From DASVEE01 sp036399695 (lineage in GTDB: Bacteria > Acidobacteriota > Thermoanaerobaculia > Gp7-AA8), in contig DASWMP010000294.1 in the NCBI GenBank assembly GCA_036399695.1, forward strand, positions 1 to 64,000: DNA of 64,000 bases, written 5' to 3'. Of this stretch, positions 41,949-51,277 are shown piece by piece. Numbering within the stretch: position 1 is the stretch's first letter; each line of letters starts with the position of its first letter. Both the position numbers and the translations under genes were made by a program. Below the pieces are notes generated by a model, which had not been told where the DNA came from, searched no databases, and was given only the letters and a program-made list of their open reading frames with translations.

Positions 41949-43889
41949 ATGAGCGTTGCAACGCGGCAATCGGACTCTGTCGTTGAATTCACCGTGCGGG
42001 CGGTGGTGGCGGGGATTGCGTTTGGCATCCTCTTCGGCGCTGCCAATGCTTACCTCGGGCTGAGGGTTGGCTTGACCGTCTCGACCTCCATTCCGATCGC
42101 GGTCCTCACGGTCGCGCTGATGAAAGTCATGCGGCGGCGGCGTGCCGGGGACGGGATGATCCTCGAGGCGAACATCTCGCAGACCATCGGGTCCGCCAGC
42201 TCGTCGCTGGCAGCGGGGACGATCTTCACGATTCCGGCGCTGTTCCTCTGGGGTCTGACGCCGCCGTTCTGGCAGGTGGCGTTGCTGGCGCTGCTCGGCG
42301 GGCTGCTCGGGATCGCGGCGATGATCCCGTTGCGGCGGCTGCTGATCGTGAACTCGGCCGCCGAGCTGCCGTATCCGGAGGGGACGGCGTGCGCCGAAGT
42401 GCTGCGGGCGACTGCGACGGAAGCGTCGGGCGGGAAGTGGATCTTCATCGGACTGGCCGTGGGAGCCGCGGTGAAGCTGGCGCTCGGCCTCGCCGGACTC
42501 GTGCCGTCCGAGCTGTCAATGCATGTGCCGTTGCTGGCGAAAGCGGAGCTCGGGCTGGAGATCGCGCCGGCGCTGCTCGCCGTCGGCTACATCCTCGGCT
42601 ACCGGCAGTCGGCCATCATGGTCTCGGGCTCGCTGATCTCGGCCATCGTGCTGACGCCGATCATCGCCCTGGTCGGGGCGAACCTGGCGGCGCCGCTCTT
42701 TCCGGAGATGAAGCTGCCGATCGCGGAGTTGAGCGCCGGGCAGATCTGGTCCAAGTACGTGCGCTACATCGGCGCGGGGGCGGTGGCGGCGGCCGGGATC
42801 GTGGCGGTGCTGCGCGCGTTGCCGACCATGGCCTCGTCATTCGCGGCGGTGGTGAAGGGGCTGCGCAAGGGGCAGGGGGATTCGGCCACGGGCGAAGCGG
42901 TGGAACGGATCGACCGCGACCTGCCGTCGTGGGTGGTGCTCGTCGTGCCGACGGTCGTCATCGCCACGCTGGCCGCGGTGCCGGGGCTGCTCGCCGGCAA
43001 CATGAATTTCTCGCAGCGGCTGGTGGCGTCGATCGGTGTGGCCATCTTCGGTGTCGCCTTCGTGGTCGTGTCGTCGCGCATCGTCGGCCTGATCGGCGTC
43101 TCGTCGAACCCGACCTCGGCCATGACGCTCGTGACGCTGCTCGGCGTCTCGGTGGTGTTCGTGCTGCTCGGCTGGACCGAGCCGTGGGCGCGGGCCGCGA
43201 TCCTGACGGTGGGGACGGTGGTCTGTATCGCGGCGTCGAAGGCGGGCGACATCTCGCAGGACCTGAAGACCGGATATCTCGTCGGCGCTACGCCGGCGAA
43301 GCAGCAGTTCGGCCAGTTCATCGGCGCGGCCTTCGCCTGCTGGGCCGTGGCCGGGACGGTGTTGCTGCTCGGTTCCGCGTACACGTTCGGCTCGCCCGAT
43401 CTGGCGGCACCGCAGGCCACGTTGATGAAGACCGTCATCGAAGGAGTGCTGTCAGGGTCGCTGCCATGGGGGCTGGTCGGCGTCGGCGCGGCGTTGGCGC
43501 TCTGCGCGCTGGTCGCCGGACTGCCGGGGCTGGCGTTCGCGGTCGGCATCTACCTGCCGCTCGGCGCGCTCACGCCGATCTGGCTCGGCGGTGCCGTACG
43601 CCGGTTCGTCGATTCGCGGCGCCGCGGCAAGGCGAATGAAGGCGATCCGGGCGTGCTCGGGGCCTCGGGCATGATCGCCGGCGAGGGCCTTGCGGGCGTG
43701 GTCATCGCCATGCTGGTAGCCACGAAGGTGATCCCGAAGCGCAGCGCGACGCTGCTCGAAGGGGTGCCGGCGGACATCGTGGGGTGGGTGATCGTGCTGG
43801 CGGTCTGCGCGCTGCTCTACCGCGCCGGCAGGGCCGGAGATGTGCCGGAAGCCACCGAGGATGTGAAGGCGTCGGTGGAGGCCAAGTAG
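41949..43889 (+). CDS. OPT-family oligopeptide or metal-chelate transporter
   Basis: This 646-residue membrane protein of the OPT superfamily has about 14-16 hydrophobic helices. The N-terminal AGIAFGILFGAANAYLGLRVGLTVSTSIPIAVL and the AELPYPEGTACAEVL segment are typical of bacterial OPT proteins. KAGDISQDLKTGYLVGATPAKQQ is the conserved loop near helix 12. It imports peptides or metal-peptide complexes with protons. The ATG at 41949 begins the conserved cytoplasmic N-terminus; a TTG eight codons upstream is less likely. The C-terminal tail is short and acidic. Confidence 0.92.
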   Translation: MSVATRQSDSVVEFTVRAVVAGIAFGILFGAANAYLGLRVGLTVSTSIPIAVLTVALMKVMRRRRAGDGMILEANISQTIGSASSSLAAGTIFTIPALFLWGLTPPFWQVALLALLGGLLGIAAMIPLRRLLIVNSAAELPYPEGTACAEVLRATATEASGGKWIFIGLAVGAAVKLALGLAGLVPSELSMHVPLLAKAELGLEIAPALLAVGYILGYRQSAIMVSGSLISAIVLTPIIALVGANLAAPLFPEMKLPIAELSAGQIWSKYVRYIGAGAVAAAGIVAVLRALPTMASSFAAVVKGLRKGQGDSATGEAVERIDRDLPSWVVLVVPTVVIATLAAVPGLLAGNMNFSQRLVASIGVAIFGVAFVVVSSRIVGLIGVSSNPTSAMTLVTLLGVSVVFVLLGWTEPWARAAILTVGTVVCIAASKAGDISQDLKTGYLVGATPAKQQFGQFIGAAFACWAVAGTVLLLGSAYTFGSPDLAAPQATLMKTVIEGVLSGSLPWGLVGVGAALALCALVAGLPGLAFAVGIYLPLGALTPIWLGGAVRRFVDSRRRGKANEGDPGVLGASGMIAGEGLAGVVIAMLVATKVIPKRSATLLEGVPADIVGWVIVLAVCALLYRAGRAGDVPEATEDVKASVEAK

Positions 43890-43915
43890 TCACCTTTGGC
43901 CGGCCTTCGGCCGGC

Positions 43916-43981
43916 GGACAGACAAGAGTGTCTGTCCTACATGGATTGCGGTTTATGTAGGACAGACACTCTTGTCTGTCC
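43916..43981. repeat. Close inverted pair of RepA palindromes
   Basis: RepA copies at 43916-43942 and 43955-43981 face each other with only 12 bases between them, so the whole 66 bp can fold as one hairpin. It lies between the convergent OPT and DinB genes. Confidence 0.9.
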
Positions 43982-43999
43982 GGTGTTCCCGTGCCGCTC

Positions 44000-44476
44000 C
44001 TACCGCGCGCTGCGGTCCCTGACCTCCTCGGAGGTCAACCCGTACAGCGGCGGCGCCGGGATCTCCAGCACCGACAGGTACGTGTAGATCTGGCCGCGGT
44101 GATGCGCTTCGTGCTCGATCATGGCCCGGAGCCATTTCCAGGTCGGCATGGTGGCGTTGCCGGGTGTCGTGCAGGGTTGCTGCATGGCCTCGGGCGACAG
44201 CGAGCGGAAGATGCTCATCGCCTCGGCGTGGACCTGCGCGACGTACTCGAGCACCGCCGCTTTCCCGCGCGGCCCGTCGTGGCCGGCGTAGATGCTCGGC
44301 CGGCCGGCGGCGTTCTCGGCGTACATGTGGCGCTCGATGTGGACGAGGTGGCGGAGGATGTCACCGAAAGTGAACCCTCGGCCGAGCGGCGAGGTCTCGA
44401 AGGCCTCCTCCGGCACGACCGCCGCGACGCGCAGCGTCCGGCCGCGAACCTTCTCAAAGTAATCGGGATCGAACAT
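44000..44476 (-). CDS. DinB/YfiT-like metal-binding four-helix protein
   Basis: This 158-residue protein of the DinB superfamily has the three-histidine site: one His in ILRHLVHIERH (about residue 42-49) and two in IEHEAHHRGQ (about residue 120-128). Members are four-helix bundles that bind a divalent metal; many act as thiol-dependent transferases, others have no known role. It is a single gene, convergent with the OPT transporter and divergent from the DUF5916 gene. No specific substrate can be inferred. Confidence 0.85.
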   Translation of the reverse strand: MFDPDYFEKVRGRTLRVAAVVPEEAFETSPLGRGFTFGDILRHLVHIERHMYAENAAGRPSIYAGHDGPRGKAAVLEYVAQVHAEAMSIFRSLSPEAMQQPCTTPGNATMPTWKWLRAMIEHEAHHRGQIYTYLSVLEIPAPPLYGLTSEEVRDRSAR

Positions 44477-44585
44477 CAGCTCCCTCCTGCCGCCGAACCG
44501 CGAGGCACGACCGTGTCACGATCCGTCATCTTTCCGTTTCACCGGCACAGTATTCGAGACACACCAGTTTCTGCATACTACCGCC

Positions 44586-47141
44586 GTGTCCCGCGCGCTG
44601 ACCGTACTCCTCTCTCTTCTGCTGACCGTATCCGCTCAGGCGGCGAACTGGCCGGAGCGGCCTTCGTTGCAGGCCGTCCGGGTGACGGCCGCCCCGGCCA
44701 TCGACGGCAACCTCGGCGACGCGGCCTGGCAGAACGCGCCGGAGTTCACCGACTTTACGCAGCACGATCCGGTTGACGGCGCGCCGGCCACGATGCGCAC
44801 CACGCTGCGCATCCTCTACGACGACGACGCCATCTACTTCGGGATGCGCATGCACGATACCCATGCGCCGACGGCGCAGCTCGCGCGGCGCGACTCGTTC
44901 ACGACGAGCGACTTCATCTCCATCAATCTCGATCCGCAGCACGACCGGCTCTCGGGCAACGCGTTCACGCTCAACCCGTCGAACGTGCAGGTCGACACGG
45001 TGCTATACAACGACATCGGGGAGGACGCGAGCTGGGACGGCGTGTGGGAGTCGGCGACGACGATGCTGCCGGACGGCTGGATCGCCGAGCTGCGGATTCC
45101 GTTCTCGCAGTTGCGCTTTCCCGACCGCGACCAGCACGTCTGGGGGATCAACGTCACGCGCCGCACGGTGCGGAACAACGAGTGGGTGCGCGTCGTCAAC
45201 ACGAAGAAAGGGGAGACGGGCTTCGTCTCGCATTTTGCGGACATCGTCGGCCTCGACGGCATCCGCCGCGGCCGCCCGCTGGAACTGGTGCCGTACGCCG
45301 TCACACGCAGCGACATCCGTACGCGCGTCGATCGCAACAATCCGCTGGCCGACTCGCGCGAGTTCCGCGGCGATGGTGGGCTCGATCTCAAGTACGCGCT
45401 GACCTCGAGTCTCACGCTCACCGGCACGATCAATCCCGACTTCGGGCAGGTGGAAGTCGATCCGGCCGTCGTGAACCTGAGCGACTTCGAGACCTTCTAC
45501 CCGGAGAAGCGGCCGTTCTTCACCGAGGGGCTGAACATCTTCCGTTTCGGCGACAGTCCGGCGCCGTCGCATTTCAACTTCTTCTTCGCGCCGGAGGTCT
45601 TCTACACGCGGCGCATCGGCCGTTCGCCGCAGGTAATGCCGGACAGCAGGTACGTCTCCGTTCCCTCGGAAACGACGATCCTCGGCGCGGCGAAGGTGAC
45701 GGGACGCGTCGCCGGCGGCTGGTCGATCGGCATCCTCGATGCGCTGACCGACACCGAGCGTGCCCGCTTTGTCGACCGCGAAACGGGGGAGGTCGAACGG
45801 CAGCACGCCGAGCCGATGACGAATTACTTCGTCACGCGCGCGACGAAGGAACTGGCGCCGGGCTCGCGCGTCGGCTTCATGTTCACGTCGGTGAACCGGC
45901 GGCTGGCAGACGAACTGGCGCCGTCGCTGCGGGAGTCGGCGATGACGGGCGGCGTCGACGGCTACGCGAGCTTCCGCGAGCGGTCGTGGATTCTCGAGGG
46001 CGCGCTCGTCGGCACCAGCGTGCGCGGGAGCAGCGAGTCCATTGACGCGACGCAGCGGTCGTCGACGCACTACTACCAGCGTCCGGACGCGGAGCACGTC
46101 ACGTACGATCCGTCGCGGACGTCGCTGAGCGGCTGGGGCGGCACGGCCATGATCTCGAAGGCCACGGGCCTGTGGCGTCCGATCGTCCAGGTGCGCGGCT
46201 ATTCGCCCGGCTTCGAGACGAACGACACCGGGTTCCTGCAGCGCACGGACATCATCTCCACGCACGCGCTGATGCAGTACGTCAACCAGCAACCGACGAA
46301 GCGGATGCGCGAGAAGAACGTCTGGTTCGGCGTCTGGCAGAACCGCAACTTCGACGGCGACACGATCGAGCGGGGCGCGTTCGTCGACACGTTCGCCACG
46401 TTGCAGAGCTACTGGAGCTACCGGACGTCGCTTTACGTCATCCCGAGCTCCGTCTCGGATCGCGAGACGCGTGGCGGGCCGCTGATGCGCACGCCTTCGT
46501 CCTGGGAGTACGAGGCGAGCGTCGGCAGCGACGACCGCAAGAAGTACTTCTTCGACGCGTTCGTCGAACTGGATCGGGGCGACGACGGCTCGTACACCCG
46601 CGGCCTGGGTGTCGAGCTGACGGCGCGTCCCGCGTCGAACGTGCAGGTGAGCCTGTCGCCGTCGTTCTCACGTTCGCGGGTGGGGGCGCAGTACGTGACG
46701 ACCGTCGCCGATGCGGGGGCGACACAGACGTACGGCGCGAGGTACGTGTTCGCCGATCTGCGGCAGTCGGTCTTCGAGCTGGCCACGCGCGCTGACTGGA
46801 CGCTCAGCTCGCGCCTCTCGCTCCAGCTCTACCTTCAGCCGTTCATCGCCTCGGGCGATTACCGCGACTTCAAGTCGCTGGCTGCTCCGAGGACGCGCGA
46901 CTTCACGCCGCACACCGGGACGCTCGAGAACCGCGACTTCAACTTCCGCAGCGTGCGCGGCAGTGCCGTCATGCGCTGGGAGCTGCGGCCGGGCTCGGCG
47001 CTCTACATCGTCTGGAACGAGAACCGCGCGGAGACGGAGCCGGTGGGGGACTTCCGGTTCAACCGCGATCTGCGGGCGATTCCCACTGCACCATCACACG
47101 ACGTGTTCCTGGTGAAGCTCTCGTATTGGCTGCCCATGTAG
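44586..47141 (+). CDS. DUF5916 outer-membrane protein with CBM9-like N-terminal domain
   Basis: This 851-residue protein has a signal peptide (MSRALTVLLSLLLTVSAQA) and an N-terminal CBM9/DOMON-like sandwich (about 25-190; VTAAPAIDGNLGDAAWQNA, WDGVWESAT, WIAELRIPFSQLRF). A long beta-barrel region follows, with alternating aromatic strands, ending in the terminal aromatic pattern KLSYWLPM. GTINPDFGQVEVDPAVVNLSDFETFYPEKRPFF is the DUF5916 hallmark. These proteins are thought to be outer-membrane barrels linked to polymer binding or uptake; the function is not established. It starts at GTG 44586. A RepC palindrome begins immediately after its stop codon. Confidence 0.85.
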   Translation: MSRALTVLLSLLLTVSAQAANWPERPSLQAVRVTAAPAIDGNLGDAAWQNAPEFTDFTQHDPVDGAPATMRTTLRILYDDDAIYFGMRMHDTHAPTAQLARRDSFTTSDFISINLDPQHDRLSGNAFTLNPSNVQVDTVLYNDIGEDASWDGVWESATTMLPDGWIAELRIPFSQLRFPDRDQHVWGINVTRRTVRNNEWVRVVNTKKGETGFVSHFADIVGLDGIRRGRPLELVPYAVTRSDIRTRVDRNNPLADSREFRGDGGLDLKYALTSSLTLTGTINPDFGQVEVDPAVVNLSDFETFYPEKRPFFTEGLNIFRFGDSPAPSHFNFFFAPEVFYTRRIGRSPQVMPDSRYVSVPSETTILGAAKVTGRVAGGWSIGILDALTDTERARFVDRETGEVERQHAEPMTNYFVTRATKELAPGSRVGFMFTSVNRRLADELAPSLRESAMTGGVDGYASFRERSWILEGALVGTSVRGSSESIDATQRSSTHYYQRPDAEHVTYDPSRTSLSGWGGTAMISKATGLWRPIVQVRGYSPGFETNDTGFLQRTDIISTHALMQYVNQQPTKRMREKNVWFGVWQNRNFDGDTIERGAFVDTFATLQSYWSYRTSLYVIPSSVSDRETRGGPLMRTPSSWEYEASVGSDDRKKYFFDAFVELDRGDDGSYTRGLGVELTARPASNVQVSLSPSFSRSRVGAQYVTTVADAGATQTYGARYVFADLRQSVFELATRADWTLSSRLSLQLYLQPFIASGDYRDFKSLAAPRTRDFTPHTGTLENRDFNFRSVRGSAVMRWELRPGSALYIVWNENRAETEPVGDFRFNRDLRAIPTAPSHDVFLVKLSYWLPM

Positions 47142-47268
47142 GCAGTTGGCAGTTGGCAGTTGGCGGTTGGCAGTTGGGCGGTGGGGAGATGATGGGACCT
47201 GTGGGATGGGCGCTACAGGTCCTGCTGGACGGGAAGGCCTGACCACCGCCAAGCGCCAACTGCCAACT
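47142..47268. repeat. RepC palindrome (GTTGGCA type)
   Basis: The left arm consists of five GTTGGCA/GTTGGCG-like heptamers directly after the DUF5916 stop. The right arm is GCGCCAACTGCCAACT. The centre contains a partial RepE-like stretch (GATGGGACCTGTGGGATGGG). It ends 8 bp before the rpsF promoter. Confidence 0.8.
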
Positions 47269-47276
47269 GAAATAAT

Positions 47277-47305
47277 TTGGCGTTCATCAGGCATTTGCGT
47301 AGACT
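47277..47305 (+). promoter_or_regulatory. Sigma-70 promoter of the rpsF operon
   Basis: A -35 box TTGGCG (47277-47282) and a -10 box TAGACT (47300-47305) are separated by exactly 17 bases. The leader of about 95 bases contains a hairpin with CCGGCCC/GGGCCGG arms and another with GAACC (47363-47367) / GGTTC (47380-47384). One of these could be the S6:S18 autoregulatory site known in many bacteria, although I cannot confirm the consensus. AAGGAGG precedes the rpsF start. Confidence 0.7.
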
Positions 47306-47406
47306 TGCCGGCCCGGTCTGTCCAGGGCCGGACACTATTCTTTAACAATCTGCCAGCTCCTTGAACCCCGCAGACGCGAGGTTCCGCTAGGCCAGAAGGA
47401 GGTTGT

Positions 47407-47880
47407 ATGAGGACTTATGAAGTCCTGTTCATCCTTTCTCCGCAAGTGACGGAGGAAGAAACGACGACGCTCATCCAGGATTTCAAGGGCATCGCCGAAA
47501 AGCAGGGCGCCACGCTCAAGAGTGAAGATGCGTGGGGCCGCCGTCGCCTTGCTTATCCCATCCACAAGTTCAACGAAGGCATCTACCACCTGTTCGTGTT
47601 CGACAGCGATTCGGCTCTCTCGGAGCTCGACCGCCGCATGAAGAACGTGGACCGCGTGCTGCGCCATGTCATCGTCCGCACGGACGAGGATCTGAAGCGC
47701 GCCGAGAAGCTCGCCAAGCGGAACCCGAAGAAGGAGCGCATGCGCCCGTCTCCGGCGTTCGCCAGCGCCGAGCCGTCGGCCCCGTACGCGGCTCCGGCTT
47801 CCGCTTCTGCGCCCGCTGCTGCCGCGCCGGACGCGGAGATGACTGCCGAGGGTGGCGACGACGCTGCCCCGCAGGCGTAA
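47407..47880 (+). CDS. rpsF: 30S ribosomal protein bS6
   Basis: This 157-residue protein is bS6: MRTYEVLFILSPQVTEEET at the start and WGRRRLAYPIHKFNEGIYHLFVF in the middle match the family. It forms a heterodimer with bS18 on the 30S platform. The C-terminal 45 residues are an Ala/Pro/Ser-rich, acidic tail, longer than in many bacteria. It is the first gene of rpsF-rpsR-DUF2232-rplI with a good promoter and ribosome site, and rpsR follows after 18 bp. Confidence 0.97.
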   Translation: MRTYEVLFILSPQVTEEETTTLIQDFKGIAEKQGATLKSEDAWGRRRLAYPIHKFNEGIYHLFVFDSDSALSELDRRMKNVDRVLRHVIVRTDEDLKRAEKLAKRNPKKERMRPSPAFASAEPSAPYAAPASASAPAAAAPDAEMTAEGGDDAAPQA

Positions 47881-47898
47881 TCGAGGAGGAGAATCAAG

Positions 47899-48216
47899 AT
47901 GGCTACGATGAATCCGAGAAGAGGTCCGGAAGGCGGCCAGGGCGGCCCGCGTCAGGGCGGCCAGGGCGCAGGTCCGGGTGGCCCGGGCGGAAAGAAGAAG
48001 TTCTTCTACCGCCGGAAGCGCGTCTGCAAGTTCTGCGTCGAGAAGATCGAGTACATCGACTTCAAGGACGTGAAGACGCTCCAGCAGTTCATCCCCGAGC
48101 GCGGCAAGATCCTTCCGCGCCGCATCTCCGGCACTTGCGCGCTGCACCAGCGCAAGCTGCAGAACGCCATCAAGCGCGCACGCATCGTGGCGCTGATCCC
48201 GTTCACGGCTGACTGA
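47899..48216 (+). CDS. rpsR: 30S ribosomal protein bS18
   Basis: This 105-residue protein has the bS18 core [22 protein letters not shown] followed by [36 protein letters not shown]. The N-terminal 30 residues form a Gly/Pro/Gln-rich extension ([17 protein letters not shown]) not found in E. coli S18. Cys residues in CKFC and SGTC suggest a zinc-binding version. It pairs with bS6 in the 30S subunit. Confidence 0.97.
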   Translation: MATMNPRRGPEGGQGGPRQGGQGAGPGGPGGKKKFFYRRKRVCKFCVEKIEYIDFKDVKTLQQFIPERGKILPRRISGTCALHQRKLQNAIKRARIVALIPFTAD

Positions 48217-48268
48217 TGAGAGCGCGGCTGGCTGCCAACGGCCGGCCGCGAATCCTCAACTCAAATCA

Positions 48269-49303
48269 ATGATCGAATCGTCCCTCCACACGAGCGAGCC
48301 GGTGGCGCTTCCAGGCCGTCCTTCAGGACAGGTCTGGCGCAGCGTGATCGGACATACGGTGCTCGCGGCGCTGATGATCGTCGCGCTGCAGGTGTTCCTC
48401 CCCGCCGTGCTGCTTCATTGCGGTCTCCGCAACGGACGCCGCAGCGCGTGGGGTGCGTTCGCCGGTGCCATCGTTCTCGTGGCGCTCTTTCTCGGGATCT
48501 CGGCGCAGGCGCCGGGCACGACCGCGGAAGAGCTGCGCGCCGCCTTCGCCTCGGTGGCCGGCGTGCTGCTGGGGCTCGGCCTTCCGACACTCATGGTGTT
48601 GCCGATGGTCCAGCGCGCCGAAGCATTCGGCCGCGTCGTCGCCACGATGCTCGTCACGAGCATCGCGTCGCTCGCGGTCGGTGAAGCCGTCATGCGGCTG
48701 GCCGGCATCTCGCTTTTCGGCGAGGCCGTGCGCCAGTGGCAGACGGTCTCCGCTGCCTGGGTGCAGCAGTATCGCGCCGCCAAGGTTCCGGCGGAGGTGA
48801 TCCGCTTCGCCGAATGGGTCGGCGGACAGTCGTACCTCGTCGTCAGCTCCGCGCTGACCGGGTTCGCGCTGTTCGTCATCCTCAGCCTGCTGATGGTCGG
48901 GAGGCTGCGCGCCTGGCGCGAGCGCTCCGCTCAGAAGCCGGAAGGCGGTATGCCCGGCGTCTACCTGTTCCGCAACTTCGCACTCCCCGAGTGGCTCCTC
49001 TTCGCGTTCGTGTTCGGCGGCCTCACGCCTCTCGTGCACGGCGTGCTGCAGAAGGTCACGGCCAACGTCCTCGTGGTGGTGGCCATGCTCTATCTGCTGC
49101 AGGGGCTGGCGATCTTCCGGTCGCTGCTCGTGGCCATGGGTGTGGGGCTGTTCGGGACGCTGATTGCCTGGGGGTTGCTGGTGTTCCTGACCAGCGGCAT
49201 CGGCATGGGGCTGCTCGGCATCGCGGGACTGTTCGATTCATTCTTCCATTTCCGAAATTTCAAGAAGCGAAAGGACGACTCTCATGAAGGTCATTCTGAC
49301 TGA
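48269..49303 (+). CDS. DUF2232-type polytopic membrane protein in the rpsF-rplI operon
   Basis: This 344-residue protein has about eight hydrophobic helices and ends in a basic, His-rich tail. A DUF2232 (YybS-like) membrane gene between rpsR and rplI is a common arrangement in several phyla, and position plus topology support this call. The function is unknown; a role in transport or ribosome-linked envelope physiology has been suggested only from context. Its last 20 bp overlap the rplI start, so translation of rplI is probably coupled to it. Confidence 0.75.
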   Translation: MIESSLHTSEPVALPGRPSGQVWRSVIGHTVLAALMIVALQVFLPAVLLHCGLRNGRRSAWGAFAGAIVLVALFLGISAQAPGTTAEELRAAFASVAGVLLGLGLPTLMVLPMVQRAEAFGRVVATMLVTSIASLAVGEAVMRLAGISLFGEAVRQWQTVSAAWVQQYRAAKVPAEVIRFAEWVGGQSYLVVSSALTGFALFVILSLLMVGRLRAWRERSAQKPEGGMPGVYLFRNFALPEWLLFAFVFGGLTPLVHGVLQKVTANVLVVVAMLYLLQGLAIFRSLLVAMGVGLFGTLIAWGLLVFLTSGIGMGLLGIAGLFDSFFHFRNFKKRKDDSHEGHSD

Positions 49304-49796
49304 GGAGATCCGTGGCCTCGGCACGCGCGGTGATGTCGTGACCGTGAAAGACGGCTATGCGCGCAACTACCTGATTCCGAAGAATCTGGTGCGCGAGGCG
49401 ACGACGAGTAATCTGAAGGCGATCGAGCACGACCGCAAGAAGTGGGCACTGCTCGCATCGAAGGAAAAGGACGCGGCCCAGAAGGCTGCCGACTCGATCA
49501 AAGGGACGAAGATCGTCGTGCACAAGCGCGTCGGCGACTCCGGCCAGCTCTTCGGCTCCGTCACGGCGAACGAAATCGCCGAGGCGCTGGAAGCGAAGGG
49601 GATCGAAGTCGACAAGCGCCGCATCGAGCTGGCGCACGCGATCAAGAATACCGGCCTGCACGACGTGGAGGTCCGCCTCCATCGCGACGTGACGGCCCAC
49701 ATTCAGGTCGAAGTGCTCCCGATCGGCGTCGAGTCGATCGACGAGACGACCGCCGCCGCCATGGCGCCGGCCACCGCAGAGACTGACGAACAGTAG
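49284..49796 (+). CDS. rplI: 50S ribosomal protein bL9
   Basis: This 170-residue protein is bL9. The N-terminal domain (MKVILTEEIRGLGTRGDVVTVKDGYARNYLIPKNLV) binds 23S rRNA domain V, a long connecting helix follows (AIEHDRKKWALLASKEKDAAQKAADSI), and the C-terminal domain ends HDVEVRLHRDVTAHIQVEVLPI. It has an extra acidic Ala/Thr-rich tail. It is the last gene of the ribosomal operon and is closed by a strong terminator. Confidence 0.97.
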   Translation: MKVILTEEIRGLGTRGDVVTVKDGYARNYLIPKNLVREATTSNLKAIEHDRKKWALLASKEKDAAQKAADSIKGTKIVVHKRVGDSGQLFGSVTANEIAEALEAKGIEVDKRRIELAHAIKNTGLHDVEVRLHRDVTAHIQVEVLPIGVESIDETTAAAMAPATAETDEQ

Positions 49797-49800
49797 AATC

Positions 49801-49832
49801 GCAAGAGGGCGGACTCGCGTCCGCCCTCTTGC
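49801..49832 (+). terminator. Intrinsic terminator of the ribosomal protein operon
   Basis: The 13-bp stem GCAAGAGGGCGGA / TCCGCCCTCTTGC has a 6-base loop (49814-49819) and is followed by GCGTTTTCC. It starts 4 bp after the rplI stop codon. Confidence 0.85.
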
Positions 49833-49924
49833 GCGTTTTCCGTTGTCCGTTCTCGTTGTCCGTGCCGCACGGCACAATCGCGCAGCGGAGCACGGAAAAC
49901 GGGCAACGGAAAACGGACAACGCC
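49833..49924. repeat. RepC palindrome (TTGTCCG type) abutting a start codon
   Basis: Arms 49833-49866 and 49891-49924 are built from GTTTTCCGTTGTCCG-like units and their complement. The right arm ends at the base before the GTG start of the methyltransferase gene, so it occupies the ribosome-binding position. Confidence 0.85.
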
Positions 49925-51067
49925 GTGAAGGACGAACGCTACGTCGACGAAGCCCCGGCCGGCGCTGACGGCTGGCGTCAGGTCTGGCTCGAAGACCGGC
50001 ACTACCGGCCACGTGCCTCGCGTCACGAATGGCTCTTCGGCTTTCTGCGGCGGCTCTTCCGCCGCGCGACCGAGCCGGACACCGAGCGCCAAAAGAACTT
50101 CAACGTGGTCCTGCTCGATCTCCTCGACGACATCCGCCGCGACATCGAGAACGTCCGCCGCGACTTCCGCGGTGACATCGAGAACGTGCAGCGCGACGTG
50201 CGCAACGCCGACGAGGAGCTGGCGCGCGAGCTGTCAAAGCTGCGGGAGCTGATTCCGGTCGCCGCACGACGCAATGACGCGCTGATCGCCGCCCTCGACC
50301 AGAAGATCGAAGGCGTGGCGGTGCGCATCCGCGACGCCGTCAATCCGGCCGTCTCACCGACGACCGACGACCGGCCACCGGCCACCGATTTCAGACCGCC
50401 AGGTAGTGACTTCGTCTACCGCCGTCTCGAAGACGCCCTGCGCGGCGGCGAAAGCGAAGTGCGCCAGTCGGTGATGCATTACGTGAACCTCGTGCGCGAT
50501 GCGCAGCCGGTGCTGGACGTCGGCTGCGGGCGTGGCGAGCTGCTAACGATCTGCCGCGAGCAGGGGATCGCGGCGCGCGGCTTCGATACGAATGAGCGCT
50601 CCGTGGCCGATCTGCAGGCACGCGGATTCGACGTGACGCTGGCCGGGATTCCGGAGTGCTTCGCGCCGATTGCTGATGCGTCAGTGGGTGCCGTCGTGGC
50701 GATGCATGTCGTCGAGCATTTGCCGGTGGAGGTGCTGTTCGCCTTCTTTCGCGAGACCGCGCGCGTGCTGCGCACGGGTGGGCTGCTGATCGTGGAAACG
50801 CCGAACGCGGAATCGCTGCTGATGTCGGCGTCCGAATTCTGGCGCGACCCGACGCATCTCGCGCCGCGCCATCCAGCGGCGCTGACGGTGCTGGCGCGCG
50901 AGCATGGGTTCGATCTCGACGAAGTGCGCGCGGTGCATCCGTTCCCCGAGGGGACCGGCATCGCCATCGCGCCCGACGATCCGCCGGAGTTGCAGCGTGC
51001 ATTGCACGCGATCAACGACCGGCTGTTCGCGCCGCAGGACCTACGGCTGATCGCGCGGCGGCGTTGA
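49925..51067 (+). CDS. Class I SAM-dependent methyltransferase with N-terminal coiled coil
   Basis: This 380-residue protein has a basic N-terminus, a coiled coil (about 55-140: IRRDIENVRRDFRGDIENVQRDVRNADEELARELSKL) and a class I methyltransferase domain (about 175-330). The domain carries SAM motif I VLDVGCGRGELL, motif II in ARGFDTNERSV and AMHVVEHLP. The layout resembles polysaccharide- or lipid-A-associated methyltransferases that cap O-chains (WbdD/WbdO-like), but the substrate is unknown. The start GTG directly follows a RepC repeat and lacks a normal Shine-Dalgarno; no ATG lies nearby in frame. Translation may depend on the repeat structure. Confidence 0.8.
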   Translation: MKDERYVDEAPAGADGWRQVWLEDRHYRPRASRHEWLFGFLRRLFRRATEPDTERQKNFNVVLLDLLDDIRRDIENVRRDFRGDIENVQRDVRNADEELARELSKLRELIPVAARRNDALIAALDQKIEGVAVRIRDAVNPAVSPTTDDRPPATDFRPPGSDFVYRRLEDALRGGESEVRQSVMHYVNLVRDAQPVLDVGCGRGELLTICREQGIAARGFDTNERSVADLQARGFDVTLAGIPECFAPIADASVGAVVAMHVVEHLPVEVLFAFFRETARVLRTGGLLIVETPNAESLLMSASEFWRDPTHLAPRHPAALTVLAREHGFDLDEVRAVHPFPEGTGIAIAPDDPPELQRALHAINDRLFAPQDLRLIARRR

Positions 51068-51072
51068 TGCCG

Positions 51073-51277
51073 CCGATCCTGGGACCTATGGGACAGATGG
51101 TAGAGCGGCTTAGCCTTTCATAAGGCCCATAGATCCCATGGTCGAAGAATCGATTGTAGAAAGCAGCGGGATAGCTGGGTTCTGAAATGTGGGACAGACA
51201 CTCTTGTCTGTCCAGCGGACCCGGTAGCTTTCGATAGGTTTCATAGGTCCCATAGATCCCATCGGTCCTATCGTTCT
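51073..51277. repeat. RepE arms enclosing a RepA copy; provides the rhomboid stop codon
   Basis: The left arm (GGGACCTATGGGACAGATGG, about 51079-51101) and right arm (51240-51277, GGTCCCATAGATCCCATCGG and further) enclose a RepA palindrome at 51187-51213. The right end covers the last codons and TAG stop of the rhomboid gene (51268), as in the RepE copy at 11058. Confidence 0.8.
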
